From positions 1,052,001 to 1,116,000 of the forward strand of contig NC_092566.1 of NCBI RefSeq assembly GCF_037975245.1: 64,000 nt of DNA, in the 5' to 3' direction. Below, piece by piece: positions 40,320 through 51,491 of this stretch. How positions within the stretch are numbered: position 1 is the stretch's first letter; each line of letters opens with the position of its first letter. This DNA is from Apostichopus japonicus. Lineage: Eukaryota; Echinodermata; Holothuroidea; Aspidochirotida; Stichopodidae. Below the pieces are notes generated by a model, which worked only from the letters and a program-made list of their open reading frames with translations, did not search any database and had not been told where the DNA came from. The translations under genes and the position numbers were made by a program.

Positions 40320-43300
40320 CAATAATAATAATAATTATAATAATATTATTATTATTATGATTCTTCTTCTTATTATTATGCTTATTTATATAGCGCATTA
40401 TACCGACGGTCTCAATGCCCTTTGCAAGACACAAAATAAGTACAAAAATACAGAATAAAAGGATCGAAAAATGACAAGGTCCAATGACATGAACAGTACT
40501 ATTTTATAGACGTTCATTCAAATACAACACAGCGCATGAAACGTTATTTTACCAATTTGTGAATATTATCTTCTAAATAAACCTTTGCACCACTCCTCCA
40601 CACCCCACTGTATACGTAGATTTCTATATAGAGGGAAGCTCACATAAAAACTTTTAAAAAAAAATCAGGTTTTGTGAGTTTGCTCACCGAATTCGACGAA
40701 ATGTGCCCAATCGCACAAGACGATATTTACATTGTTTAGCGGCCGTCTCGATAGGGATTAAATCAGCTAATACTTTCAGGAATGTTAGGTTACGTCATAT
40801 TTATTCATCTTCGCTGACTGTGTCGACTAGGTTATGAAAGCTGTTGATGTTAGAGTCTCATGCGCATGCGCTTTCTGATACAATCTACGTGTTTTTTTTC
40901 CCCCTCTATACTCTCAGACGCCAGGGTCTGACTACAATCTAATACTAACGTCGACCTTTGTCCCAAAACGTTTGCTGGGGCGATTTTAGGTAAAACAAAG
41001 TTTGTCTAATGTTGTTTTCAATTATAATTAAGATTTATTGGTTCTAAGCACAGTGACTTTCAAATTTTAGTCTTTTGCTCAACTCTCTCCACCAAGCGCA
41101 CACCCAAATGCTTCTCAAATTATTTTGTTCGGCTAGAGAAAAATGATGAAATCTCCATGAGAATAAAGTAAAAGGCATATAATACGGTTCTATTTGTTAT
41201 ATCCCTCTGTTAAAAGGTGAAAACTCCGAACGAAATGCCAAGAAAGAGTCATGGTGATATCAAAATATACGGTATGCTCATGCCGTGTTAAAATATACGG
41301 TAGGCTCATGCCATGTTAAAATATACGGTATGGTCATGCCATGTTAAAATATACCTACATTGTCTAAAATTATACTTCATTCGTGCAACACATATGCTGC
41401 CGTGATAAGAAATATGATCTACATTGTTTTAATGACATTTAAGTTGAGTCTGTAATTAATACGTATATATATTTGGACGTTTATTTCAAATCTTTCCTTT
41501 ATCTAGGCAGGGACCTGTGATTTGATCCAACTAAGTAGCAGCTTTCTGATCTTAGAACGTCACGTTTGACACGTCATATATGATACCCCAGCGGATACTC
41601 ATAGCTGGAACAGCAACTATACTGTTAGTGTCCCACAAGAGTAGTATCAGGTGGATGCCCCAAACCTCCCTGATCAAGTACGACATTAATAAGCCCAGCA
41701 ATAATGTCACCAAACTGTCACCCCCCCCCCCCCCAACCATTGAGTTACACACTGAATCGTCAAAGTTAAACGTGGACGCTGAATTCCTCGTTCTCGCTAG
41801 GTAAATGCTACCCGTCATTGGATAGCTATCATGACCGTGTGGATCGTTAGCTATGAATGCCGCAAGTTTTCGTAACATGTATTAAACGCTATACCAATAT
41901 ATACGAAACAATCGAATACTATACACTGCTATTTAAAAACCTAAAATCATGTGGCCCCACTTGACCCACCCTTCGCATCACTGGAATGTACTTCCATTCA
42001 CGCTCTTCAACATACAAGCCCACCACCCACCCCCCCCACACCACCCCCACAACAAAATCATGTTTGATACCATATTTAAAAAAAAAACAGTTCTTCTGTC
42101 CTTTTTAGAACATTTCCTGCAATGGAGTATATATACCCTATTTTGAGTATCATTTCTCCCAACTTTTCTTGTTTGTTCAGACAGGCTTTACATGATCAAT
42201 GACGACACTATATAAACAAATAAAAAATCCAACATGCATTCAATTTTGGGGTAATAATAAAGATAATAATTATTATTATCAATTTTGGGGTGTCGACTTA
42301 TAATTTTTGATTCCGAGTTAGGTTTATTGTTTTGATGTTGTTTTCTCCTCATTGAAATTAAAATTTTAATTAGCAACCCAATCGACAATTAGTATTTGTT
42401 TGACTAAAGGACTAATCTGCTTTCGTTTCCCTTTAAACCAAATTTAACCCTATTTGATTAGTTGAGATTAAGCCGATAAAGCTAATCCGAATATATGAAA
42501 TCTAATCTAAACTATTCGCCATGACTCTGAACACGAACAAGAACACGAAGGCTATATCAGATTTGTACAGAGTTAGAACTCAGACTGAACTAACACACGC
42601 CTGCATGGATCATGCCCTGATAATTCTTCAAAGTGATAGATCGCAACCAGTCATCTATAATTATGTACTCGTAGTCTTTGAAAGTATAGTACGAATGCAA
42701 GATTAAGTACGCGTACTCGCGCTTATACTATTCCATATACTGTTGTACGCGCACTGCAAGTCTGGCGTACAGATATCATGTGTTACACGCGTTATACACC
42801 TTTGGGATTAATTTTCTGGCTTGACGATAGGACCGGGAGAGGGACAGAGGGATACATCCCGGACCCGGGCAAATGCGAGATAAGTATAATGTATTCAAAT
42901 GTTACTTAAAGCAAATGAACACTGCCACTATAGTGGCGCAATCCCCTGGACCAGAACTGGCTCTTAACCGCCCTGGTAATTCTTCAAAATGATAGATCGC
43001 AACCAGTCATCTATAATTATAACTTTTGCACAATGATTGGTAAGTGACTCTATATACATAGTGACGCGAATTCGACTAAAAGGGAGGGCGTGTTACAAGT
43101 TGCAAAGTTCACTATAACGTGTTTAACATGTTCGCTATTTCGTTCTATCATCCGCTTAGGATCACTTAATTATCTTTCTTTGTGGAAAGAGAGGATTGGT
43201 CTCGAATTGCAATTCATCCATTTATATATGTATCATATGTATGAGTTTTGTTTATACTGTGCAAAACTTTATTTAACGGTTAGCAAATTTGATTTATGTT

Positions 43301-44394
43301 TTGCAAATATACAGTAGTTTATAGTTTTTAATGGATAATACATCCGGCTAGAGATTTAATTGAAATTATACAGTAAATATAAAATGTAAGGATTGAGGCA
43401 CCGGTACAGCGATTAACAATAACTCGACATTGTATAGTATTGTAATTGTTTCCAGGCGCGGACCCAGGCGTGAAACCCTCCCTCCCCCTCCTTCCCCCTC
43501 ATTCCCCTCCTTCCCCTCCTTCCCCTTCTTCCCCCACCCTTCGAAACATGAAAGTAGTTATTAACTTGCCTCAGAATGCATAATTTCACGTATAACTGCT
43601 TTCTTTGTTATCTGGGGAAGGAATCCCAGACATCCCTACATGGGAGTCGACTTTAGGGACCCCTGCAGGGCCACCCCCCACCCCCAGTGGCGTGAACAGG
43701 ATTTCAATGGTGGCTGCAAATTCCACCGACTGATTTAGGTAAAGGATGAAACTATATGGAAGGGGCCAGAGGATAATGAAGGATTCTAGAGAAGGAGGGA
43801 TGTATGACTGGGGTCATTGCAGCCGACTTTGTGTGTCGTTCAAAATGTCGCGTACACCCACCCGTAGCATTGGTCTAATATTCCCCAACTGAATGTAAAC
43901 AAATCCCTCTAATGAACCATTTCCTCTCCGACTGACGTAGGAAGGTGTGGGGGGGGGGGACATTGGCGTACGCAGCAACATCATTCTTGACCCTTTCTGG
44001 AGGTAGCCTAAAATATATATCAACCGAACGTGTTGAAGACCTCGTTCGATTTATAAGTTTTTCTTTTTCTTGGTTTACGATGTTCATACCTCCTCGAAGA
44101 CTTATCGAAAGTTACATCTACATTTGTGTTGGCAAAGCGGACTTCGGACCATATTGAAAAGCAAATATACAAGATAAGCAAGAATACTACAACAACATCT
44201 AAGACTAATCAAATGAAACATCCACCAGCTGGTTCACACTCAGAGGAACACTAAACTAGAACGACATTACACAGAGAACACACTTGTAGTCGCTACTAGA
44301 ATCTTTCTTTTCTACGCAGTTTACTTATTTACAATGTAACATTATCATTGCGTTGTAATATCTTTCAATGGCAATCACTCACACAAAAGCAAAA
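40320..44394. other. Long intergenic stretch, no gene seen
   Basis: It holds a 28-bp tandem repeat (41262-41354) and a ~48-bp duplicated segment (around 42620 and 42975, ending GCAACCAGTCATCTATAATT). It also has homopolymer C tracts and a pyrimidine-rich run near 43480-43540. A CAGTGGCGTGAACAGG end at about 43685 suggests another transposon remnant. No open frame shows a domain. Confidence 0.45.
41262..41354. repeat. 28-bp tandem repeat, about 3.3 units
   Basis: AAAATATACGGTATGCTCAT followed by GCCGTGTT repeats at 41262, 41290, 41318 and, in part, 41346. Confidence 0.9.
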
Positions 44395-44406
44395 AAAAAA
44401 AAAGTA

Positions 44407-44478
44407 TGCCGTGACCAGGATTCGAACCTGGGTTATTACGGCCACAACGTAATGTCCTAACCTCTAGACGATCACGGC
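44407..44478 (-). tRNA. tRNA-His (GTG), copy 1
   Basis: A 72-nt cloverleaf: acceptor GCCGTGA/TCACGGC with A73, D arm containing GGTTAGGAC, anticodon stem TTACG/CGTAA with GTG, and T arm GGTTCGAATCC. The G at position -1 is not encoded (C precedes), as usual in eukaryotes where it is added after transcription. A T run for RNA polymerase III follows. Confidence 0.97.
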
Positions 44479-44707
44479 GAGCCACGTGGTGGATCTATGA
44501 CAAACAGTATCTCAATCAATATATATATCTATCTATCATTCAATGATATGACGAGCAAATAGTTGTAAACAGAATATCATTTTAGGGCAAAAATACAAAC
44601 GAAAGCAAAACATGCAGCCGCAGGGGCACTTAGGGTAATGAATTACAAAATTATTTTCCTTTCGAAGTTTTGAAGATTTGAACTTAAAAGCCAAAAAAAA
44701 AAACGTA

Positions 44708-44779
44708 TGCCGTGACCAGGATTCGAACCTGGGTTATTACGGCCACAACGTAATGTCCTAACCTCTAGACGATCACGGC
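44708..44779 (-). tRNA. tRNA-His (GTG), copy 2
   Basis: Identical over all 72 positions to copy 1. Preceded by the conserved CACGTGGCTC flank and followed by a pol III T run. Confidence 0.97.
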
Positions 44780-45016
44780 GAGCCACGTGGTGGATCTATG
44801 ACAAACGGTATCTCAATCAATATATATATCTGTCTATCGCTGAATGATATGACGAGTAAATAATTGTAAACAGAATAACATTTAAGGGCAAAAAAAACAA
44901 ACAAACAAACGAAAGCAAAACATGCAGCCGCAGGGGTATACTTATGGTAAGGAATTACAAAATTATTGTCCTTCCGACGTTTTGAAGATTTGAACTTATA
45001 AGCAAAAGAAAAAGTA

Positions 45017-45088
45017 TGCCGTGACCAGGATTCGAACCTGGGTTATTACGGCCACAACGTAATGTCCTAACCTCTAGACGATCACGGC
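45017..45088 (-). tRNA. tRNA-His (GTG), copy 3
   Basis: Identical to copy 1. The 3' T tract is interrupted (TTTTTCTTTT). Confidence 0.97.
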
Positions 45089-45310
45089 GAGCCACGTGGT
45101 GGATCTATGACAAACGGTATCTCAATCAATATATATATCTGTCTATCACTGAATGATATGACGAGTAAATAATTGTAAACAGAATAACATTTTAGGGCAA
45201 AAAACAAACGAAAACAAAACATGCAGCCGCAGGGGCACTTAGGGAAAGGAATTACAAATTATTGTCCTTTCGACGTTTTAAAGATGAACTTAAAAGCCAA
45301 AAAAAAAGTA

Positions 45311-45382
45311 TGCCGTGACCAGGATTCGAACCTGGGTTATTACGGCCACAACGTAATGTCCTAACCTCTAGACGATCACGGC
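45311..45382 (-). tRNA. tRNA-His (GTG), copy 4
   Basis: Identical to copy 1, with a T run downstream. Confidence 0.97.
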
Positions 45383-45608
45383 GAGCCACGTGGTGGATCT
45401 ATGACAAACGGTATCTCAATCAATATATATATCTGTCTATCGCTGAATGATATGACGAGTAAATAATTGTAAACAGAATAACATTTTAGGGCAAAAAAAA
45501 ACCCAAACGAAAACAAAACATGCAGCTGCAGGGGCACTTAGGGTAAGGAATTACAAATTATTGTCCTTTCGACGTTTTAAAGATGAACTTAAAAGCCAAA
45601 AAAAAGTA

Positions 45609-45680
45609 TGCCGTGACCAGGATTCGAACCTGGGTTATTACGGCCACAACGTAATGTCCTAACCTCTAGACGATCACGGC
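45609..45680 (-). tRNA. tRNA-His (GTG), copy 5
   Basis: Identical to copy 1, with a T run downstream. Confidence 0.97.
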
Positions 45681-45912
45681 GAGCCACGTGGTGGATCTAT
45701 GACAAACGGTATCTCAATCAATATATGTATCTGTCTATCACTGAATGATATGACGAGTAAATAATTGTAAACAGATTAACATTTTAGGGCAAAAAAAAAA
45801 CCCAAACGAAAGCAAAACATGCAGCCGCAGGGGCACTTAGGGAAATGAATTACAAAATTATTGTCTTTTCGACGTTTTGAAGATTTGAACTTAAAAGCCA
45901 AAAAAAAAAGTA

Positions 45913-45984
45913 TGCCGTGACCAGGATTCGAACCTGGGTTATTACGGCCACAACGTAATGTCCTAACCTCTAGACGATCACGGC
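45913..45984 (-). tRNA. tRNA-His (GTG), copy 6
   Basis: Identical to copy 1. Its 5' flank has ATATATCC instead of ATAGATCC and a longer TA/TAGA tract. Confidence 0.97.
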
Positions 45985-46221
45985 GAGCCACGTGGTGGAT
46001 ATATGACAAACAGTATCTCAATCAATATATATATATATATCTATCTATCTATCTATCATTGAATGATATGACAAGCAAATAATTGTAAACAGCATAACAT
46101 TTTAGGGCAAAAAACAAACGAAAACAAAACATGCAGCCGCAGGGGCACTTAGGGAAAGGAATTACAAAATTATTGTCCTTTCGACGTTTTAAAGATGAAC
46201 TTAAAAGCCAAAAAAAAAGTA

Positions 46222-46293
46222 TGCCGTGACCAGGATTCGAACCTGGGTTATTACGGCCACAACGTAATGTCCTAACCTCTAGACGATCACGGC
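46222..46293 (-). tRNA. tRNA-His (GTG), copy 7
   Basis: Identical to copy 1. Its 5' flank is the most diverged (TATAAATCC, GCTTGC, AGGTACTG) and marks the array's outer end. Confidence 0.97.
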
Positions 46294-46339
46294 GAGCCAC
46301 GTGGTGGATTTATAGCAAGCAGTACCTCAATCAATATAT

Positions 46340-46382
46340 ATCGGTGATGTGGCCGTGTGGTTAAAGGCGGTGTCATTGGCAG
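46340..46382 (+). mobile_element. tRNA-derived fragment (Ser/Leu-like A-box end)
   Basis: GATGTGGCCGTGTGGTTAAA followed by GGCGGTGTC resembles the 5' half of a type II tRNA (GTGGCCGAGTGGTTAAGGCG). There is no anticodon stem or B box after it, so it is a pseudogene or a SINE head. It begins right where the tRNA-His array stops. Confidence 0.4.
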
Positions 46383-46589
46383 CTATTTTACAGCCATTAT
46401 TGACAGCCGTTATCATTGGACCTTAGGAACATTATTTGGTCTATAGGTCTTAATGCAAAAAATCAAGATGTCTCATTATATACTATATATTATATATATT
46501 TATATTAAATCTGTTATATTGAAAAGCCGTAATGCAAAATTGTAGAGCCAAAAGAATCGTACTCTTAAATAACGGGTGTATCGGCCTTG

Positions 46590-48750
46590 TCAAAGAGTAG
46601 CCAGAATGTGTTGAGGTCCCTATTCTTCCTAAAAGTAATGGTACAAATTCTAAGTTTCTTTTAATGAGGTCCCTATTCTTCCTATAAATAATGGTACAAA
46701 ATTCTAATTTTCTTTCGAACAGTGTTGTGGAAGATCTTAGGGATTGATATGTTGTGCACGTAGATTTCCTCGGTAAGGAGGCATGTTCGATTGGACCAAA
46801 TCACCTTTTTATAGATATTGAATAAAAAGTCCAATAAAATCTTCTGCTTGTTCTTTCTATGTATAGATAGGGGGGTTGCCTAATAAGGTGCATTCTTTCC
46901 AAGAATCTGGAGGGAGGATATTACATAGTTTCTGTATTAATAATTCCCAGAAGTTACGATCTCGTTGCTACAAAGTTTACACAGTGGTGAAATCAATCAT
47001 TTTAAATTTATATAATTTATCGTTTGTAAATAGGATATTATGCAAAATCTTCAAATCTAAGTCAGCATCGTGATTATATTGTATGCCACCATAAACACCG
47101 TTCCGCAATTTCTCAAAAGAAATGTCGTTGTATGTTTTCTTCCAGTAAATTTTACTTTTGGGAGACAGCGTATCTGTATTACGTAGGAGAAGTGAAGCAA
47201 ATTTGGCTGACAGATTACTTGCGTCTTTCCAAGTATCGTTATACTTCAGCGGTCGCGGACTGGCCATACCGGGCATTTGGGCAATACCCGGTGGGCCGGT
47301 GGCCCGGTGGGCTGGGAGCCTGGTAACAATTCCAGCCTATTTTGACAGTATTAATAGAATACAGACGGGCTGTGTAGAAATATATTTGTGGGAATCAGCT
47401 CATGAAATCACCATGTTAGTTAGTCTGTTAGTTCGTAACAAAAGAACGTGCTATTGGCAACTCGTCCGTGCTAATGGATTTTATTTAGATTTTTTTCAAG
47501 CATGTTGTCACAAAATGATTAAAAAACTAAATAAAATCCAGTTTAAAACAGATATGTTTGTCTTTTTTTATTTACGTTTTTAACTTTCCTTCAGTTTAAT
47601 CAAGTACGGTATTGCTTCTGGAAAATTATTTTGGGGTCATTTTTAAAGGATTATTGTAACCTACTAAATTGAGAAATGTAACACAATTTTGCATCTAGGC
47701 ATTCCTTAACTTAAAAAAAAAATCTAATTGTGGAGGGGGGGGGGCACACCATCCCCTTAGACCCCTCCCCCAGACGGCGATAACTGTAAGTAGCATATCA
47801 ATGAATAATGCATATGCCGGTCTAGGTTGGAAATGCTCGGGCCGGTTTTAAGTCCCAGTCCACCCCTGTACTTCAGTTTCAAACTGATATTACTCTCATT
47901 AGTGGTACTCACGATGGAATCGCCAGAAAATATTTCATCTAACTAATTTGACGGCATGGATCGTATTAGATTATCAAGATATATTACTGATATTACTTAA
48001 GCTGTTTTGGTTTCGGGGTATGACATAACAATAACTTGGTAAATTGCTTCGGCAGGAAGCCGGCTTTGTAACATCTCGTCACTGCAATAAACTATTCCAC
48101 CTTTAATAAAATCCGAATTATGGAAAACTTCTCCATTTTTGTCTGTAATGAAGGGGTTGTGAAATAGGGGTTGCCTGGGTATTTCCTCTCTGGAATTAGG
48201 AGGAAGAATTATTCCAATTGATATCTTGTCTCCATGCGCACAACAATTCCTGGTAATATCTAATCCTAACATCATATCACTATAGTGGTTCAGATGATAA
48301 AGCATGACATCATCAGTTTATTATTATTGCATTTCGTTGCTATGTAAACGGTTGACGTAACGGATTCGCAGGGAATCCCTTTTGCATTTAAGACAATAAA
48401 TATTTAAACCCCCTTTCTCCTTCTGAATAGCATTGATCGCCCATTGTGGCACAGGGAGGATAGATGCTTGGTAAACCAGGCGTGAAATAACCAAGGAATT
48501 AATCACTAGTGCCTTGCCATGGAATGATAAGTTCCGATTTTTCCACCTTTTGAGAATATTGACACAAGTATCGGTTCTATCAACCCAAATCTTATTTTAG
48601 GCAATAGATCGGTTATTACCGAGGGAAATACCTAATATTTCGATACAATCGTATCTAACCGAGAAGTCGATATTTAGATTACACGGTTCTTGATTGTGAT
48701 CGATAACATATAGTTCAGTTTTATGTCTATTGCATTTTTGTCATCTGTTG
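46590..48750 (-). mobile_element. LINE (non-LTR retrotransposon) fragment, interrupted by a hAT element
   Basis: Read on the minus strand from about 48750: KTELYVIDHNQEPCNLN, then ILGISLGNNRS, then NLSFHGKALVINSLVISRLV and YQASILPVPQWAINAIQK (the end of the RT thumb region). GGLNIYCLKCKRDSLRIRYV and RLPAEAIYQVIVMSYPE follow. After the inserted element come YNDTWKDASNLSAKFASLL, IYWKKTYNDISFEKLRNGVY and KILHNILFTNDKLYKF. Several stops and shifts show decay. The family resembles the fragment at 9240. Confidence 0.75.
47247..47868. mobile_element. 622-bp hAT-like element inserted in the LINE
   Basis: Ends CAGCGGTCGCGGACTGG and CCCAGTCCACCCCTG are inverted repeats. Both flanks read TACTT (47242-47246 and 47869-47873). 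Taking the element and one TACTT away joins the LINE codons in frame as ISLKLK-YNDTWKDAS. No transposase is seen. Confidence 0.8.
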
Positions 48751-48827
48751 TGTAGCGGGTATTGGCTTAAGTGTGTAATCCAATGGTCAGAATGAGTTGA
48801 CACAGTGAATCGGGTTGTTTATATGAG

Positions 48828-48856
48828 CAGGGAGTTGTTATGGAAACAACTCCCTG
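48828..48856. mobile_element. 29-bp palindromic mini-element with perfect 7-bp TSD
   Basis: CAGGGAGTTGTT and its complement AACAACTCCCTG surround a 5-nt loop. The flanks are ATATGAG on both sides (48821-48827 and 48857-48863). It is the same family as 8133 with different inner bases, the two arms having changed together. Confidence 0.6.
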
Positions 48857-49508
48857 ATATGAGAGGGGTGTCTGATCTTTTTCTAAGTGTAGCACCTTCC
48901 TAATATATTAACTGAGCTTTGCAGTTGCTAATCGTTACAGCTTGCACAGATACTATTACATAATAATGTTGAGTCACTCAATTGTTTATTCAATATTCTT
49001 CAAAGTATGCCTATAATGAACAATACCCGGAACAGTAACACTTGTCCGTCATCACTTGAAAGAAAAGCTTAAAGCGGCATATTGAGTGAAGAAGATATAA
49101 AAAGTGACACCAATCTGCACTGGCTGCACATACCCAACAGGAGGGTAATCTTAATGCAGAGCAGGAAGGAAGGAGGGAGGGGCGGGGTTGGTCGGGGAGG
49201 TGGGAGGTTGCAGAGAGAGATGTGTTCAATATGGTACAGCACAAGAAGAACATAATGTACCATATTTTAGCCAACGTGCTCTATGTGTTGCCGCCTTAAG
49301 TTCGTGTTAAGGCGGAAGCTTTATAATCACAATGATGTTAGAAACCTGTATGACGTCAGCATTTTTTACCTTTTAACATCTTCTTTGGCATTCAAGTACC
49401 TGGAAACCACCTTTCTATAAGGGTATAGTATTGCTCACTAGCTTGTTTGATCAGTTAATTGCGCACTGGTTACATAATCCTGATTGGCTGTTTGTATTAG
49501 GATTTATT

Positions 49509-49784
49509 CAGGCGCGTAATGAGGAATTTGCCAAGGGAGGGATGAACCTGTAGGCATTGGAAACTATCAAAGCGTAGCGCCACCTTGTTGGCGCGAAGCG
49601 TACAAGAAATTTTTGGCTGAAAATGCCTCCCAGATCGCTGGAAATGGCACTTCCCAGGCCTTCAAAGTTGCATCTAAGCATTTTCTATTTTGAAATTACT
49701 AGCGATACCATAAATATGTACAAAAAATAAGCTCAAGGGGGAGGGGGCGGTCGCCCCTTCGCCTCCCCCTTGGCTACGCGCCTG
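49509..49784. mobile_element. Non-autonomous hAT-like element (276 bp)
   Basis: Ends CAGGCGCGTAATGAGG and TTGGCTACGCGCCTG. The flanks GATTTATT and TATTTATT match at 7 of 8. It contains the family motif AAGCGTAGCGCCACC then TTGGCGCGAAGCGTACAAG. Confidence 0.75.
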
Positions 49785-50909
49785 TATTTATTAGAGCAGG
49801 AATTATAAAATTCGACGGTCGTTAACATGCGTTTTCAGTACAGTGCGACTACTGTAGATGTCTTCTCGGCCTATGCGCTATGTCACGTCAGGTTTTTTCT
49901 AGCAACTTTAGCCTACTGCCGGTCCGCGGTCGAAGGGTCGTTCATGAGTGGTCATCATGGAGATTCGAGACCATTCCGACCAATGATATATTTTTCGCAC
50001 ATGTAATTTTGTTCGACACCCAAAATCCCAGTGAGAGGGCGACTGGGGGCGACAAGCTTTCATGGGGGGGGGGGGGCTGTCGCCCCCACGCCCCCTTGGC
50101 TACGTCACTGCGTGGGGTTATATATTGACATTACATCTATTAAACATGCTTCTCAGTTGAAGTAAAGTCTTCTGTTTTCTTGAACAAAATTCAAGCACTG
50201 ACATGTCACAGTCTGTAGGGGCCTACGAAGGACAAAAGAAAACGAAGAGTCCCTTATTGTTTTTTAAACAAGTTTGACTTTATTGTGATTTTCTGAATAT
50301 AGTTTAGTGTTACATTTCTTGTCTTACTCTTGAAACGTAGTAAAACATTTTGAATCCCATGCAGTCACGTTAATTCCAGTCTTTACGATACATATTTACA
50401 TTAAATGTAATTGATTATTGATATTAGTTGTTATATAAATCCATGTTTTTAAAATATAAATTATTCTTTAACTTAATCTAAAACGTATATTTGCTTCGTA
50501 TCATCAACAGATTACACCAGGGTGAATTCAAGACTATTGGAAAATGACAAACAAAATGTGTAATGCATTACAACCTTTTTATTTGAGGCCAAAAATTATT
50601 ATATTTCTCCGGATAATATGGAATTTATCTTTTCATTAAATGAAGACAACGTTTTACAGAACAAATTGCATGTTCATGAGGCTGGATGTTCATTACATGT
50701 TAATACAAGCAGACTAACAAGCAATGCAAAAGATATCTCAAAGGTATATCAAGAACAATAGAAATAAACAATCATGAAAACAACAACAACAACTTAAATA
50801 CACCGTTTGTAAATCATGACCATTATTACCCTCAAATATCGTCACATTTATTCCGTCACATTTCCAGCCACCCGTTAAAATTATGCTTCACAGAAACATC
50901 GCTAACCCC

Positions 50910-51217
50910 CTGGCGCGTAGCGAGGAGTTTGCAAAGGGACGGGCGAACCTGTACAGGCAAACTCTTAGAGCCGTAGATTCGGCACTAGAAACTATCTAAG
51001 CGTAGCGCCACCATGAGTTGGCGCGAAGCGTACAAGAAAATTTTGGCCGAAAATGCCTCCTAGATCGCTGGAAATGGCACTTCCCAGGCCTTGTAAGTTG
51101 CATATAAGCATTTTCTATTTTGAAATTACTAGCGATATCATAAAAACATTCAAAAACAAATCTGCTCAAGGGTGGGGCGGTCGCCCCCTTCGCCCCCCCC
51201 CCTTGGCTACGCACCTG
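50910..51217. mobile_element. Non-autonomous hAT-like element (308 bp)
   Basis: Ends CTGGCGCGTAGCGAGG and TTGGCTACGCACCTG with perfect 8-bp target duplications CTAACCCC (50902-50909 and 51218-51225). It shares the inner motif of the 49509 element and of the truncated copies inside the composites at about 22435 and 28440. Confidence 0.85.
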
Positions 51218-51491
51218 CTAACCCCATCCTCGTTGTATAAGAATGTTTTTAAACGACACGAAAATCTTCATAATAAAATGTAAGTACTCACAAATTTATG
51301 TATGCTCAAATAAATATCATCACTCTAACTTTTGGCACGCACACGAAAGAGTAGTATTGTTGTTGAGTGGGGGTTTGGGTAAAGCGTTGAGAGAAATTAT
51401 TTAATTTTTGGCTTAAAGATTACCCAATAATCACATATACATATTAATCGTCACTCGTGGTTATCAATTCTTCTATATCATGACGTAATCT

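Larger units (their letters stand above)
44395..46335. repeat. Tandem array of ~300-bp units, each with one tRNA-His gene
   Basis: Seven units start 301, 309, 294, 298, 304 and 309 bp apart. Each has the gene, a conserved 5' flank (minus strand: GATAGA, TATATAT, ATTGATTGAGATACCGTTTG then CATAGATCCACCACGTGGCTC) and a 3' T run. The spacers differ mainly in A-run and TATC/TA-repeat length. Confidence 0.95.

Noticed and set aside
45776-46300. Repeated ~80-residue frames containing RNNPGSNPGHGILFF
   Set aside because: These are translations of the tRNA-His genes and their spacers.
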